NCBI GenBank assembly: GCA_963971225.1
Contig: OZ020269.1
Location: forward strand, 84,358,450-84,422,449
Reading direction: 5' to 3'
Length of the DNA stretch: 64,000 nucleotides
Origin: Melieria omissa
Lineage: Eukaryota; Arthropoda; Insecta; Diptera; Ulidiidae
A program made the position numbers and the translations under genes. Of the stretch, positions 11,293-22,105 are shown in pieces; position 1 is the first letter of the stretch, and each line of letters opens with the position of its first letter. Under the pieces are notes generated by a model. That model was not told where the DNA came from, made no database searches, and was given only the letters and a program-made list of their open reading frames with translations.

Positions 11293-12570
11293 ATGCATCG
11301 CTCCAACGTCGCACCGCGTCGCCGTATCAACCGCTTAATCGGCAGATTTGGTTTCTACCTTGCTTTGCTCGTGGGCGCCACCAGCTTACACATAGACTTC
11401 AGCCGGCGGAAAGTGCACACCGCGCTACACTACAAGTTGTGCGCTGTTTGCGCGAATGTTGCCTTCGTGGCCAGCATGCCCTGGTGCTATCGCACCTTCT
11501 CTCGCTATCTGCCCAAGTTCCAGCCGAATGACTCGTTGTGGTCCCTCAGCCGTATGGCAAGTTGGTTCAGCAGAACGGTGGTGCTGTGGCTGCTGGCGTC
11601 GCGTTGGTGGCGCGATCGTCGGTTGCGAGCCATCGCTCTCGACTTTGTTGCATTCGATGAGCGCTACAACGATCGACCGCGAACTCAGCACGCCGCCATC
11701 GAGCAGCATTTCGATGCCATCTTCTATGCGAAGACGTTCACTGTCAGCATTTTGTCACTGTCAGTGTTCCGCACCGCCTACGAGGTGACGGGCGGATTTT
11801 CCTTGGACACCATTTTTCTGTCACTATTCTTCTACTGCTTCTATTTTATTTTGCACTGCGTGCAGCTGCAGTACTTCCATCTGCTGTGGTACGCATGCAA
11901 ACAGTTCTATCTGCTAAATGCGCATCTGCGGGAGACACTGCAGCAGTCGCGTCTGTCTGCAACAGCTGTTCAGCTGGCGGCGGCACGTGCGGACTTGCGC
12001 GATCTGACATTCTTGCACTCGCGTCTGATGCAGCTACTTCAACACCTAAATGACAACAATAATTACCACATGTTGCCGTTGCTGCTGTGGAATCTAACAC
12101 ACAACGTGTTGCTCGGTTTCAAGTTGGTGCGCTTCAGCAGATTATTCGACGACGCACCAGGCACCGATATGCATACGTGGTTTGCTTTGTTCAACATTGC
12201 GGTGATCTTTGTGGACCAAAATCTGTTTTTATGGCTTTGCGACGACACGGTGTGCATGCAGAAGGAGACGGCACAAATACTCAAGGAATTCAATGCATTG
12301 CCGTTGACCGATGGCGATTTGAAGCGACAGGTAATCGGGTTGGGATTTACTGTGCTCTATTATTATTTAATTTTACTAATTACAACCCAATCTTCTCTTT
12401 CACAGTGTGAACTCTTCGCTCTGAAGCTCAAATTGCGTCAGCCACAAGTCAACTTTAGCGGCATGTTCAATCTGAACAAGCAGAGCGCACTGGCCATATG
12501 GGCCTTCATCCTGCAGCACATTCTCATCCTGCTACAATTTAGTTATAAGACGCACTTGAGACATGAATAA
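11293..12570 (+). CDS. Gustatory receptor (7tm_7 family), 400 aa, intact
   Basis: Exons 11293-12330 (346 codons) and 12406-12570 (54 codons plus stop) with a 75-nt phase-0 intron (CAG|GTAATC ... TTTCACAG). It is a close paralogue of the Gr at 6202: M-H-R-S-N-V start, WWRDRRLRAIALDFVAFDER block at about residues 100-119, and the terminal FNLNKQSALAIWAF and HILILLQFSY motif. Predicted seven-pass chemoreceptor channel subunit. The intron is a multiple of three and has no stop, so an unspliced message would still encode one continuous protein with 25 extra, mostly hydrophobic residues. The frame is also open upstream of the ATG but contains no earlier ATG, so the start at 11293 is kept. AATAAA overlaps the stop codon. 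Confidence 0.92.
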   Translation: MHRSNVAPRRRINRLIGRFGFYLALLVGATSLHIDFSRRKVHTALHYKLCAVCANVAFVASMPWCYRTFSRYLPKFQPNDSLWSLSRMASWFSRTVVLWLLASRWWRDRRLRAIALDFVAFDERYNDRPRTQHAAIEQHFDAIFYAKTFTVSILSLSVFRTAYEVTGGFSLDTIFLSLFFYCFYFILHCVQLQYFHLLWYACKQFYLLNAHLRETLQQSRLSATAVQLAAARADLRDLTFLHSRLMQLLQHLNDNNNYHMLPLLLWNLTHNVLLGFKLVRFSRLFDDAPGTDMHTWFALFNIAVIFVDQNLFLWLCDDTVCMQKETAQILKEFNALPLTDGDLKRQVIGLGFTVLYYYLILLITTQSSLSQCELFALKLKLRQPQVNFSGMFNLNKQSALAIWAFILQHILILLQFSYKTHLRHE

Positions 12571-13756
12571 ACCAGCAGCAAACAATCAATTTGCATTTTT
12601 TACAATCTCGCGTTTAGCCGATTTCAGAGTTCGAACCAGCATCAAACTTAGATTATATACTAACGGCTGATTTGGGAGAAGATGAAAGAATCGGGTCCTT
12701 ATCGATATCGTAACAGATGAATGCAGAAGACTTCGCAGCAACAAAAATAACTGTGGAAATAGTGGCGTCACTACACAGCTGGCAGAAAGTATAGGATAGC
12801 TCATCGAAGGACAGGTGTACACACACAACCCCAAAATTGAGATACGGGGCGAATTGAACTTCACCTCAACTGCGATGGTTCACCACCAACTATGCCCGGA
12901 CTGTCAAGTTAATGAAGGCACACCGGCACCTCGGCTTACATCAGTTTGAGATCGTATCAATTCGGTGACGCAAGAATAATTTAGAGCTCGAAGTCTTATA
13001 GACATAATGGTTAGATCTCAAACTGTATGGAATGCGGTGAGTGATGAAGCGGTAGTCATACACCAGAAACTGAGGAAGAGGCGTTGCGGTTCCGGCAATA
13101 TCAGCCGAGGACCAGCAAACGACCCGTAGTCGAATGATTACAGTATGGCGACAAACTAACGGGACGACGCTATTTAGCTGACAGGCAAGGAGGGCCAGAC
13201 AGAGACGGGACAATCGACAAGCCTAGAGCTGAAGTCCGCTGTAATGAGTTCCGAATCATTGAAAGGCTTCTGATTAGTTTTACAGTCAATGAGTGAATGT
13301 TCTTTTTATTTTAACAATACTGACTACTCATCCGGTATAGTTGCATCCTACTGTATAACAATATACTTTATTGATAAGGTACGACACTTACAAACTGTCT
13401 TCAGCGCTGTTAGCCTTAGAACATTCTTCCAAAAACAAACACAATCAAGCAGGCTAATCAATCTTGATTGCATTTGCTTCTCTTGAATAGAAGTGATGTG
13501 AATAATAGAATACAATTTTGTGTTGGGTGATTATCCCTCCGCTTCGAAGAATTCTCTTCATTCTGATAACTTATCTTAATGTGTTGAATAAGTATAATTA
13601 AGTGTAAAGGATGTAAATATGTATACTATTTACACGAGTGTTGGTGCCATTTATATTATTTTTCCTTACTCTATACTTATGTATGCACTATGGAAATAAA
13701 CAAGAAATATGTAAATAAGAATTGGGGAAACTATTATTAAACAACAAATTTTTTAA
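12571..13756. other. Gr 3' flank and third spacer module
   Basis: Positions 12900-13600 are another copy of the downstream spacer module. No gene or transposase is seen; short frames are not conserved between copies. Confidence 0.6.
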
Positions 13757-13788
13757 TACAGGGAGGCTGGTATGAACTGAAACAACTT

Positions 13789-14047
13789 TGTTGGAGTTCT
13801 CTACTATGAGTCGTCGGCGGAGCGGAATTAAAGAAATAAACGGGTTGAATTTCGGGTGTTGGGGTGTTTATTCGTCTGATGTCGAATAACGAATGATACA
13901 AAGAATACATGAAACATTAAACGATACAGACGGCCGAAGCCGGGAAGCAGAAAATAGGGGGAAACATGAGTACAAGAGGATAAGGAAAGGAAGGGATTAG
14001 TGGTGGGATCGACAGATCACTGAACAATCACAGCACTCATTTAGCCA
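13789..14047 (-). repeat. BEL 3' LTR (left)
   Basis: 259 bp, TG...CA, no difference from the right LTR noticed on reading. Confidence 0.92.
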
Positions 14048-14576
14048 TCGCGGCCGCCATTGCAGAGTGCAATTTAGTTGTGTCCGGGTGGAGGGTGGCC
14101 AAGACGCGGCTGAGGTCTGGCTGGTGGTGGTGCAGCTCACGACTGGCTGGCTGTGAGTGCGCTTAGGGTGCGCCGATAACGTCCTTGCGTGGGATGATCG
14201 GTCCGTGCGGAGCAGTCTTGGAGGCACCTGCCTTGCTGTCATGCGGTATAAACTGCGGTACGATCTGCAAAGGAGGTAGATGTCAGATGATTTGAAATTA
14301 CAGTATTGGGGCGACATCATGGGAATGAGAAAACATGGCTGAGCTGCGGGGTTCGCTTAAGCTACAGCCGGGAGAATATGAGACTAGTTATCTTAAATTG
14401 ATATGATAAATGGATAATTGTGTGCTCGTAGGGCTCGAGAGAGGCAGGATAACCGAACGAGAATGTCGGTTTGCTCTTCGAGAGGGTGGCTCTTTGATCC
14501 GGAGTTGGAACTGTGCGAGCATGGGCATTGCTGGAGCCGCTCCACCCCAAGAGGGAGATCTTGTAGATCGTGGAGT
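14048..14576. other. BEL 3' non-coding region
   Basis: Lies between the end of the gag-protease frame and the 3' LTR. No gene seen and no obvious polypurine tract next to the LTR. Confidence 0.5.
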
Positions 14577-16892
14577 TTAGACCCGATCAGTCCGACGCCT
14601 GCGGGATTTGCAGCGTTTGGAACGAATCGCACTGGAGTGACGACTGTCCTCTTTTTGGACCCGGGATGGAGGAGGTGCAATGAGGAATTGCGAGGGATTG
14701 CAATTTCCGTCAGTTGTTGGGGGTGTGGAACGAGTGGCGTCAAGCCAACGCTCTTGTCGAACCCTTTTCCGAGCCCTCATTAGAGGCGAAAGCCATCCTG
14801 CGGGGCCGAGACGTTTGGCAACGAGGGGGGAAATTTGCCGGTTTGGGAATGAGTTTGCAGGAGTGGTGGGTTCAGAATGATTTTCCATTAATTCCTGGGG
14901 TGGAAACCCTACAGGATTGAGGGCGGCAATCACTTGCGAAAGGGCTTTCTTTAGTGTGGAAAGGTTATTTCGAAGGGCGGGTCCAGTATGCATATGGCGA
15001 CTTGCTACCTCTGGGGCACATGTCAAATACGAAGAAGGGGGTACTGGACCGCTTAATACCCAACCGAATACTGTATGCTGAGCCAGTAAGCTGCCACATA
15101 CATTCCGGTGGATACCTTCGAGCATGATCTGCGGTATGAGATCACTGCCAATCATTATATCGATCTACGCTGTCTCGAAGGGGTTTGGATCAGCGAGATT
15201 TAGCATGGCGAAATTTTTCATATTAGGGGGGTGTATGTGACGAGGTGGGAGCAATTTCGTAAGCTCTTGGAGCACGATTGCTTGCACGGGGAGTTTCGTG
15301 CTCGATTGGGGGACTGCCAATGTCAAGAAGCATATATGATTGGCATTTTGCACAATCTGACCGCCCATGCCCGAGATTTTGAATGGGGATTTCTCGATTG
15401 GCAATTGGAGGCGTTTCTGGACCTTCGAGGAGATGAAGGTGCGCTGAGAGGCTTGGTCGATCAACGCCCGAACTTTGAACAACTTTCCTGCGTGCTCAAT
15501 AGACACCAGTGCCGTAGGCAGAAGGGATTGGGTGCCATTATTAGAGTGTAGGGCTTGTACTTTGGGCGTACTTTGCCTGGAAGATGTGCGGGGTTGCGCA
15601 TCCGAAAGGGGAGAATGAGTAGCGGAGTTGTTATGCGATCGTTTTGGAGCTGTTGCAACCTGTGGAGTGGTCGAATGTGACCAGTTAGGAGTATGAGAGG
15701 GTTGCGCATTGCCTTTAGGGAGATGAAGCATGGAATGGTGCTTCTTTTGGCAATATACGCACGTAAAATTGCTTGTACAATTCTCAACAAGGTGAGATAT
15801 CGCAAGACAATTTACGCAGATATTGTGCTTCTTAACGTGTTTAAGTCGACTCTGGGGGGTGAGTCTTTTGAAGCACTGGCAAGTCCGTATGGGATGATTT
15901 GCGTTGCAGAGTTTGCACGCGAAGTCCCTTTTCACTTGAACGTGATAATTTAGGGATTTGTGTGGCCGATTTGGGAGGACATTGGAAGTCGAAGGTTGAG
16001 ACGGTTTCGGCTTAGAAGGGCGAATACTTTGCAACCGTTCAAGTACCTCATATCTGCCGGTCAGGAACTCATCCATTTGCGACCAGGGTGGCAGATCCTT
16101 CCGGGATGTCAATGATTGCTCCCATAGAGCGTGTGTCTCTTGGGGCAATTTGGTACAACATATGTAAACCAATAGCGGATCCCAATTGTCAGTGTCTACG
16201 GCCTGAGAATTGAGAACAGACAGACAATTGTTTATAGTGCTTTGGATCCGCTGTAGCGCCTCACTATTTTCAGTGTGGGCAGGAGCGATATTTAAAAGGG
16301 ATCTGATTTGTGTATCAATGAGCATGCGTTTGTTTTCGAAGCGTGATTTTAAAGCTTCCCACGCGAGTCCGAAATTCTCATCGGTTAATGCATATTGCTT
16401 TACAATAGCACCGGCTTTACCTTGCGTCTTGTATCGGAGGTGATACAATTTTTGGGCTGGAGTGAGCTGGGGGTGGTTGATGTAAACCGCGGTAAACATG
16501 TCCCGAAAGGACGGCCATTGCTCATAGCCCCCGAAAAAGGTTTCGGTATCACAAGGCGGAACTTGTAGGCAAATGAAGGGGGAATTTGCTGGTTCTAGGG
16601 GTCGAACCGGTTCCATATACGCAGCGGGCTGGGGGGACTGTGTTTGGAGCATCTCAATGATGTCCGACATCTGAGCCATGCACAACTCGTACTGGTCTGT
16701 GCAGGCGTCGATTTTTTGCCTAGCCGACTCTTTGAAACCGTCGGGCTGGCTGTTGTCTTCAGCAATGAATACTGCCTCATGTGCGCACATAAGCCTCCCC
16801 CATTGGGCTTGCAAATTTTGTTGCTTAATTTGGACCAGGGATTTGGTCAAATCCTCAATGGGAGCCGATGAAAATTGTGTGCATAATAGCAC
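14577..16892 (-). pseudogene. BEL/Pao gag-protease frame with one internal stop
   Basis: Reading from 16892 down: gag with the BEL signature FFGGYEQWPSFRDMFTAVY and AQKLYHLRYKTQGKA, then zinc-knuckle clusters (CKLCNANHPIRTCQCF, CVNCLAISHLVENC, CVYCQKKHHSMLHL). The aspartic protease region follows: VRALIDQASQRTFIS in the place of the usual D-S/T-G, and later, past a single in-frame TAG near 15165-15167, IDIMIGSDLIPQI and FGWVLSGPV. Frames on both sides of the stop are the same, so it is a point nonsense change. After the protease come about 140 residues of basic, proline-rich tail and a stop; the polymerase part of pol is gone. Gag would package RNA in the cytoplasm; here at most gag could be made. 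Confidence 0.88.
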
Positions 16893-18741
16893 GAGTCTGT
16901 CATACTCGAAAGTAAATTTGGCAACACTGGGATCGGTTGCTTTTGAATGGAAAGTTTGGAGCGCGTGTTTGGTGGCTCCCGAGTGACAGGAACTGTCAAA
17001 CGTGCATTGGTTGACTTTGGGGATCTGGAGGAAGGAGTCTCGACAAGTTTAAATAAATATATGTAGGGTATTGTAAAATAGACGTGAAGTCTAACCGCGT
17101 CCGCGCGAACGATAATTGAATATGGGAAGAGTTGGGAATGGGAAAATTCGTTCAAACGAATTTGAATACTTGTCGAGCAAAAAATGTTACACCCGTGTAT
17201 GTGTAAATGTGTAGGGAAATGTATATGTATACGGAAATTTGTATATGTAATAAATATAAATGGGTATATGGGAATTGAGCAAAATTTGTGTATAAGTATG
17301 TGTATTGGGAAGGGATGTACGAATAAATATTATGCAACAAATGTTATGTGTGTAGTCAAATGTGTATAAAAATTAGTCTTTATTTGTGAAAAGTGAATTT
17401 ATTTGTATGGGAATGTGTGTGTGAATATACACGTATGTATGGGTATGTGTGTAAATTGGTGTGTATACATATATATTTGTAAGTGTATATATATGTGTAC
17501 GAATATATATGTGTATGAATATATATGTGTATGTGGTTATTTGTATTAGCGTGTTGGTGAACGTAAAAATGTGTCAAAATAATTTTTTTGTCAAACAATT
17601 TTTGTGTGCAAGAGGGGTAATCTGTCCCACTGTATGAACTTGGGATGGCAGCGAATGTGCAGTGAATGAGTATCTGCACTATTGAAAATTTTCTAAGTCC
17701 TAGAAAATTTTTCAATATGCTGCGAAAGGGAAGTAACTCGTCCCACTCTGCTTGTGTTTATATACTTCTGCTAGCGAGAGCGGGGAAATGCTTAGGCAGA
17801 AGTATGTATGTGTAATTGCACTTGGTGGCAGCAGCGGGAGTGCTTGCTGCTTGTGCGTGCGTATATCGCACAAAGCGAAACGCGAAAATATACACAGGTG
17901 GGAGAGCGCGAAATCAACAGCTGGAGTGGTCGCTGCTGATCTGCGATATGCACAAAGCAAATGTAGGGAAAATGTGCAGATTAGAAAATAGTGGGAAGCA
18001 GGCTGCAGCCCAAAAAGTCAATGTGCAAACAAATTGCGCAAAATTATGTGCAGTAGCGGGAATGCTTACTGCGATAATCGAACGGGGTAGGGGTACCAGT
18101 ATATAATTTTGTGACTGGATTTTAGGGATTTTTTTTGGGAATGGGTATATATATTTTATATAAATTTTATTTTGTGTTAGCGTATGTGTAGTTTGTTAGT
18201 TTTTAATAAACAATTTTTGGCTTATCTTATTGAGCCCAGTGCCCGAGAATGGGAATCTCCTCTATTTGTTGTGTGCCGCTACTGTGTTGTGCTAAGTTGT
18301 TGGCTGTTGTTGTTTGCCGTTGCTTGCCGTGCTTTGCCCTCTTCGTCTGCTTTGTGATGTGGGTGTATTTTGTTTTTGCCCGTGTTTCTGTTTTTGTTGT
18401 GTTCTTCTGTGAGTGTGTTTGTTGTTGTTTTTATGTTCGGCTGTAGTTCCCGTTTGCTATTTGTTCTGCACAACACTGCACTGTTTATGCTTCGCTGTTT
18501 TTTCTGTTTTTAATTTTTGATATTTGTGCACCGTATATTTTTGTAATCGATACAGTGTATTTATCACTTTGTTTCACTTTTGTCTTAGGTTCACTGTTTT
18601 TGAGTTGTCACTCTTTGTATATGTTTTTTTTTTTGTGTCACTTTTCACTGTTTTTTGCACTTGTTGATTGTTTTGTATATTAAATTGTTTTATTTCTTTT
18701 TTTTGTTAGTGATTGTGTTTCCGCGTCGCGAGTTCGCGGTT
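16893..18741 (-). other. BEL 5' leader, low complexity
   Basis: Between the gag start and the primer-binding site. Positions 17200-17560 are alternating TATGTGTATG-like repeats and 18280-18720 is rich in TTTTG/GTTGTT. No convincing coding sequence. The segment 17560-17860 has a diverged copy at about 19880-20150. Confidence 0.6.
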
Positions 18742-18755
18742 GGCTCGAAGGACCA
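18742..18755 (-). promoter_or_regulatory. BEL primer-binding site, complementary to tRNA-Tyr 3' end
   Basis: Minus strand TGGTCCTTCGAGCC directly abuts the 5' LTR. From memory of fly tRNAs it is complementary to the 3' end of tRNA-Tyr (GGCTCGAAGG plus ACCA). It also fixes the minus-strand orientation. Confidence 0.7.
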
Positions 18756-19014
18756 TGTTGGAGTTCTCTACTATGAGTCGTCGGCGGAGCGGAATTAAAG
18801 AAATAAACGGGTTGAATTTCGGGTGTTGGGGTGTTTATTCGTCTGATGTCGAATAACGAATGATACAAAGAATACATGAAACATTAAACGATACAGACGG
18901 CCGAAGCCGGGAAGCAGAAAATAGGGGGAAACATGAGTACAAGAGGATAAGGAAAGGAAGGGATTAGTGGTGGGATCGACAGATCACTGAACAATCACAG
19001 CACTCATTTAGCCA
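18756..19014 (-). repeat. BEL 5' LTR (right)
   Basis: 259 bp; no difference from the left LTR noticed on reading; followed by the AACTT target duplication. Confidence 0.92.
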
Positions 19015-19096
19015 AACTTAAAGATGCTCTTGAAATTGTATTTTCGAACGCTTTTTTCTCGTATAAAAGCAAAAATATTCCTTATATCTTTTATTA

Positions 19097-19670
19097 TTAT
19101 TTTACATTATAACATTTCAATATAACCGCCTTTCGCTGCGACAATTTTGTCCAATCGGTGGAAAACGATTCGCACGCTGCCCGTACGTGCTTTTGTGGGA
19201 TTCGGTTCCATTCCCGGACAAGTGTGGATCTTAGCGCGTTCAAACTTTGGTGGTTTTTAGTGCAAACCTTAGTCTCCAAAATACTCCAGATTGAGAAGTC
19301 CATTGGATTCGCATCTAAAGAATTTGACATCCACTGTTGTGCAGAAATGAAGCAAAGTACGTTGCTTTCTAACCAATCTTGGTTAACACGCGGCTTGTGT
19401 GCTGGTGCCGAATCCTGCTGGAACGTCCAAGGTTTGCAGCCGAAATGTTTCGTTGCCCAAGGCTTCAGAGCAGCTTCCAGAATTATTTCGCGATAAGTTT
19501 GCGCATTAATTTTAACACCAAGCTGCACAAAGGCGAGTGGTGATCGACTATCGGCTGTTATGGCGGCCCAAACCATAGCCTGAGCATGCGAATGACGTCT
19601 GCAATTAAATCCAACTGTCACTGAGTCAAATTTTAACGCGGTAAAATTAACAGTATTATTACTACGGCAG
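19097..19670 (-). pseudogene. maT-type transposase, C-terminal half (DD37D)
   Basis: Minus-strand frame with AMVWAAITADSRSPLAFVQ, YREIILEAALKPWATKHFG, the second catalytic aspartate in TFQQDSAPAHK, and the third in LDANPMDFSIW. There are 37 residues between these two aspartates, the spacing of the maT family of Tc1/mariner elements. The DNA-binding domains and first aspartate are lost by deletion directly after the right terminal repeat. The frame ends at 19097 near the BEL insertion. Confidence 0.8.
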
Positions 19671-19707
19671 TTCAAAGTTGGTTTCAGTTCATACCAGCTG
19701 CCCTGTA

Positions 19708-20156
19708 TATAGTCAAATAAGTGTGTAAATGTGTCTTTATTTGTGTGCAAACGTGAATATATGTTTGCATGAAGAGAATCAATATATGTCAATATATATG
19801 TATAATAGTGTATGAGGGTTTTCGGGTGATAATAATTAATTCTTATTATTTTACTCTATTATTTTAAACAATAATAGGGTAAACGATTACAATTCTTTTG
19901 AGTACAGGTGGGGTGTTTTTTCGCACCGTATTCACTCAGGGTGCCAAGAGCTGTGCACTGAATTGGTATGTGCAGCACTATTGACAAGTTTCTAAGTCTC
20001 AGAAAATTATTCAATGTGCTGCGAAAACAGGCTACTCGTCCCACTGTATTTGCGTTTGTTTACTTCTGCTAGCGAGAGTGGGGAAATTGCTTAGGCAGAA
20101 GGGCGAATGTGCAATTGCACTTGGAAGCAGCAGCGGGAGTGCTTGCTGCCAACTGT
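19708..20156 (-). mobile_element. Older BEL-family leader fragment
   Basis: Bases 19880-20150 align by eye with 17580-17860 of the BEL leader (shared TGCTAGCGAGAG, GGGGAAAT, CTTAGGCAGAAG and GCAGCAGCGGGAGTGCTTGC) but with many changes. A decayed, older insertion of the same family. Confidence 0.65.
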
Positions 20157-20745
20157 TGCCAACTTGGTGCGTTTCGCACTAAATTGAGTGCTTTTTGAAG
20201 ATCAAAACGCGGAAAATATTGAGTTTTGTGCTTGGTGCGTTTTTTAGTGCTTTTTTTTTTTTTATTTAAAAGACACCAAGTCTAATTCTTCTTTAAACAA
20301 AATTGTTTATTGTTTATTAAACTGCAGTGTTTCATAACACTATAAGTCATTTACCAACTATATAACACTGGAATATTGGGCTACAAAAATCATTGTTTGG
20401 ATATTGCATGACAACTGAAGTGATACTCCAGTTTTTTGAAAATCGAAATCAAACAGCGTAAAGTAAGGGTTAAAGGAGTGTATGAAGAAACTGTGAAAAA
20501 GCGTGAATTAATGGGCCTATTGACTTCAAAAGTGGTGAAAACACTCTTACTGAGAAACAATTCGGCACGTGACTTTTCCTTTTTTGAAATTCGAAAGCTA
20601 ACAGGGTAAATCAAGGGTTAAAACTTTGTATGGATAGAGAACATAAGCGTGCCGTAATACAATTTTTCTTATGACAAAATACTTGTCTTATTATTTCTTT
20701 ATTTAGTGCTTCAGTAGTGCTTTCGCCCTATTGAAAGTCAATAGA
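20157..20745. repeat. Dispersed repeat starting GTTGCCAACTTGGTGCG
   Basis: The first ~90 bp are the inverted counterpart of 41450-41541 (shared CAAAACGCGGAAAATATTGA and AGTGCTTTTTGAA). The GTTGCCAA ends and AGTGCTTTTT subrepeats suggest a MITE. The right boundary is not clear. Confidence 0.55.
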
Positions 20746-21689
20746 CCTATTAAATTATGTTTTTCCATACAATCTTTTAACCCTTGGTCTCTCCGTTAGA
20801 TTTCGATTAAAAAAAAACAACATTAAAACACGCATCTGATTATTATTTTTAATTTCAAGTGTTTCACGAATTTTGAAGTCAATATGCCTATCAGTTCATT
20901 TTTTTCGTAGTTTTCCCATATTCTCAAAATTGTAATCAAGCATGTGAAAATATCAACAAATAATTTTACTTCGAACTCGCCACGTAAAAATATTTGCAAA
21001 CATTTTAAATTGGGATCAACCACCAAATTTTTAAATTAATCAAAGCATTGGCCAGCAAAAAGCCATACACCACAAAGATTCGATTGATGGTGACATTGCA
21101 GCAATTTTTTCAGCAAAACCGATCGCAAAACAAAAAAGCATACACACAATAAACGACAACACCAAAAACATTAGCGAATCCCGAATCATCTTCGTTGAAA
21201 CGACGATGACAATGCTTTGCTTCGTTGTTTACTCTCCGCTTGCGCTTCGACGAACAAGATCGCAAACTGTTGAGCGCGAGCAAATTTCCCGCAACCTATG
21301 CCTCCGCTCATCTCTTCCCCCCTCCCGCAACCAGAAACACGCTGGAAAATTTTTGAAGATGCGTATTCTTTATATTGTATATTCTTTGGTACAACGAAAC
21401 GAATAGAAACGAGAACCAGCGAGCGTCGCTTCTCGTTTCTATTCGTATTCGGTGAATAGCGAAAACTGCAGTGCTTGTATTCGGTGAGAAGCGAATACTG
21501 CAGTGCTCGTATTCGGTAATCGAGAACTTTGCGAAGTATTCGAAGATCAACAGTTTCATCGAATATTTTTATGCGCAGTATGTAAATTTTTCCATGTGTA
21601 TACTTGTGGTGCGGTTGAAGTGGCTTATTAGTTAATACGCAAAATGTAAATTATTGAAGAAAGTAGCATAACAAATAAATAAATATTCA
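20746..21689. other. Intergenic; short internal repeats, no gene
   Basis: Includes inverted and direct copies of the phrase 'TTGAAGTCAATA..CCTAT' (near 20515, 20740 and 20875) and, at about 21425-21525, three imperfect copies of a ~33-bp unit with GTATTCGGT and ACTGCAGTGCT. No coding sequence recognised. Confidence 0.5.
21425..21525. repeat. Imperfect tandem repeat, about 33 bp x 3
   Basis: Units share GTATTCGGTGA(A/G), GCGAA and ACTGCAGTGCT(T/C); the third is truncated. Confidence 0.6.
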
Positions 21690-22105
21690 AACGCAGAGGC
21701 ACTCTGTGCTGTGCATGAACGCTTTTCCAAGCATACTTTTAGGCATGCACTTTGAAGTATGGCAAATTTGGTATAATTCGCTTGGTATAGTCCGATATGG
21801 CAAGGATGGTTCTCGAAGAAATGGGCTGTGCGAGAATGGTCGAGCGCTTTCCAATTGGAAGTTGCAAGAAACTTCGGCGCGATAAGAAAACTGGTATAAA
21901 AGCAGCAGTGGCAGCGCAAGGAGTCGAGTCTGTGTTGAGCAAGCAATGGGGAAACATGCAATAGTAGTAGTGTAAAGTAGAACAAGTGTAAATTTGTAAA
22001 TAAAGTGATTGTTAGTTTTGACTACGATTGCGCTTAATAATTGAAGTTGTTTATTTTCAAACACCATCAAAACGAACCTTGGGAAACTTGAGATTTTCGT
22101 ATCAA
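21690..22105 (+). mobile_element. Solo LTR (family seen again at 57571 and 62090)
   Basis: It aligns inverted with 57571-57976 and carries LTR-type signals: TATA box GGTATAAAAGC near 21892 followed by an initiator-like GAGTCGAGTCTGTG, and a poly(A) signal AAATAAAG near 21999. The end reads like TTTTCGTAACA of the related copies. No internal retroelement sequence on either side. Boundaries approximate. Confidence 0.6.

Larger units (their letters stand above)
13789..19014 (-). mobile_element. BEL/Pao LTR retrotransposon, internally deleted, 5226 bp
   Basis: Bounded by two 259-bp LTRs that look identical by eye, starting TGTTGG and ending CCA, with a 5-bp target duplication AACTT (13784-13788 and 19015-19019). 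Transcription is on the minus strand. Gag, zinc knuckles and the protease domain are present, but reverse transcriptase, RNase H and integrase are absent: the frame passes from the end of protease (FGWVLSGPV) to a short basic tail. It must have moved using enzymes of an intact relative. LTR identity points to a recent insertion. Confidence 0.93.
13759..19705 (-). mobile_element. maT-type (DD37D) transposon relic, split by a BEL insertion
   Basis: The outer ends are inverted repeats beginning CAGGG(A/C)(G/A)GCTGGTATGAAC, with TA on both sides (13757-13758 and 19706-19707). Without the BEL insertion the element is only about 720 bp: right end, the C-terminal half of a transposase, and left end. 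It is therefore an internally deleted copy that lost the DNA-binding half and the first catalytic aspartate. To the right, 19708-20156 resembles the 5' region of the BEL family, so this element probably landed in an older BEL copy. Confidence 0.85.

Noticed and set aside
11101..12570. Single continuous frame of 489 codons as one exon
   Set aside because: Paralogues with frame-breaking introns show that the GT-AG segment 12331-12405 is an intron, and no ATG precedes 11293 in frame. The retained-intron form is listed only as a finding.
17152..17715. Minus-strand frames rich in Tyr, His and Thr
   Set aside because: Translation of the TATGTGTATG low-complexity leader of the BEL element.
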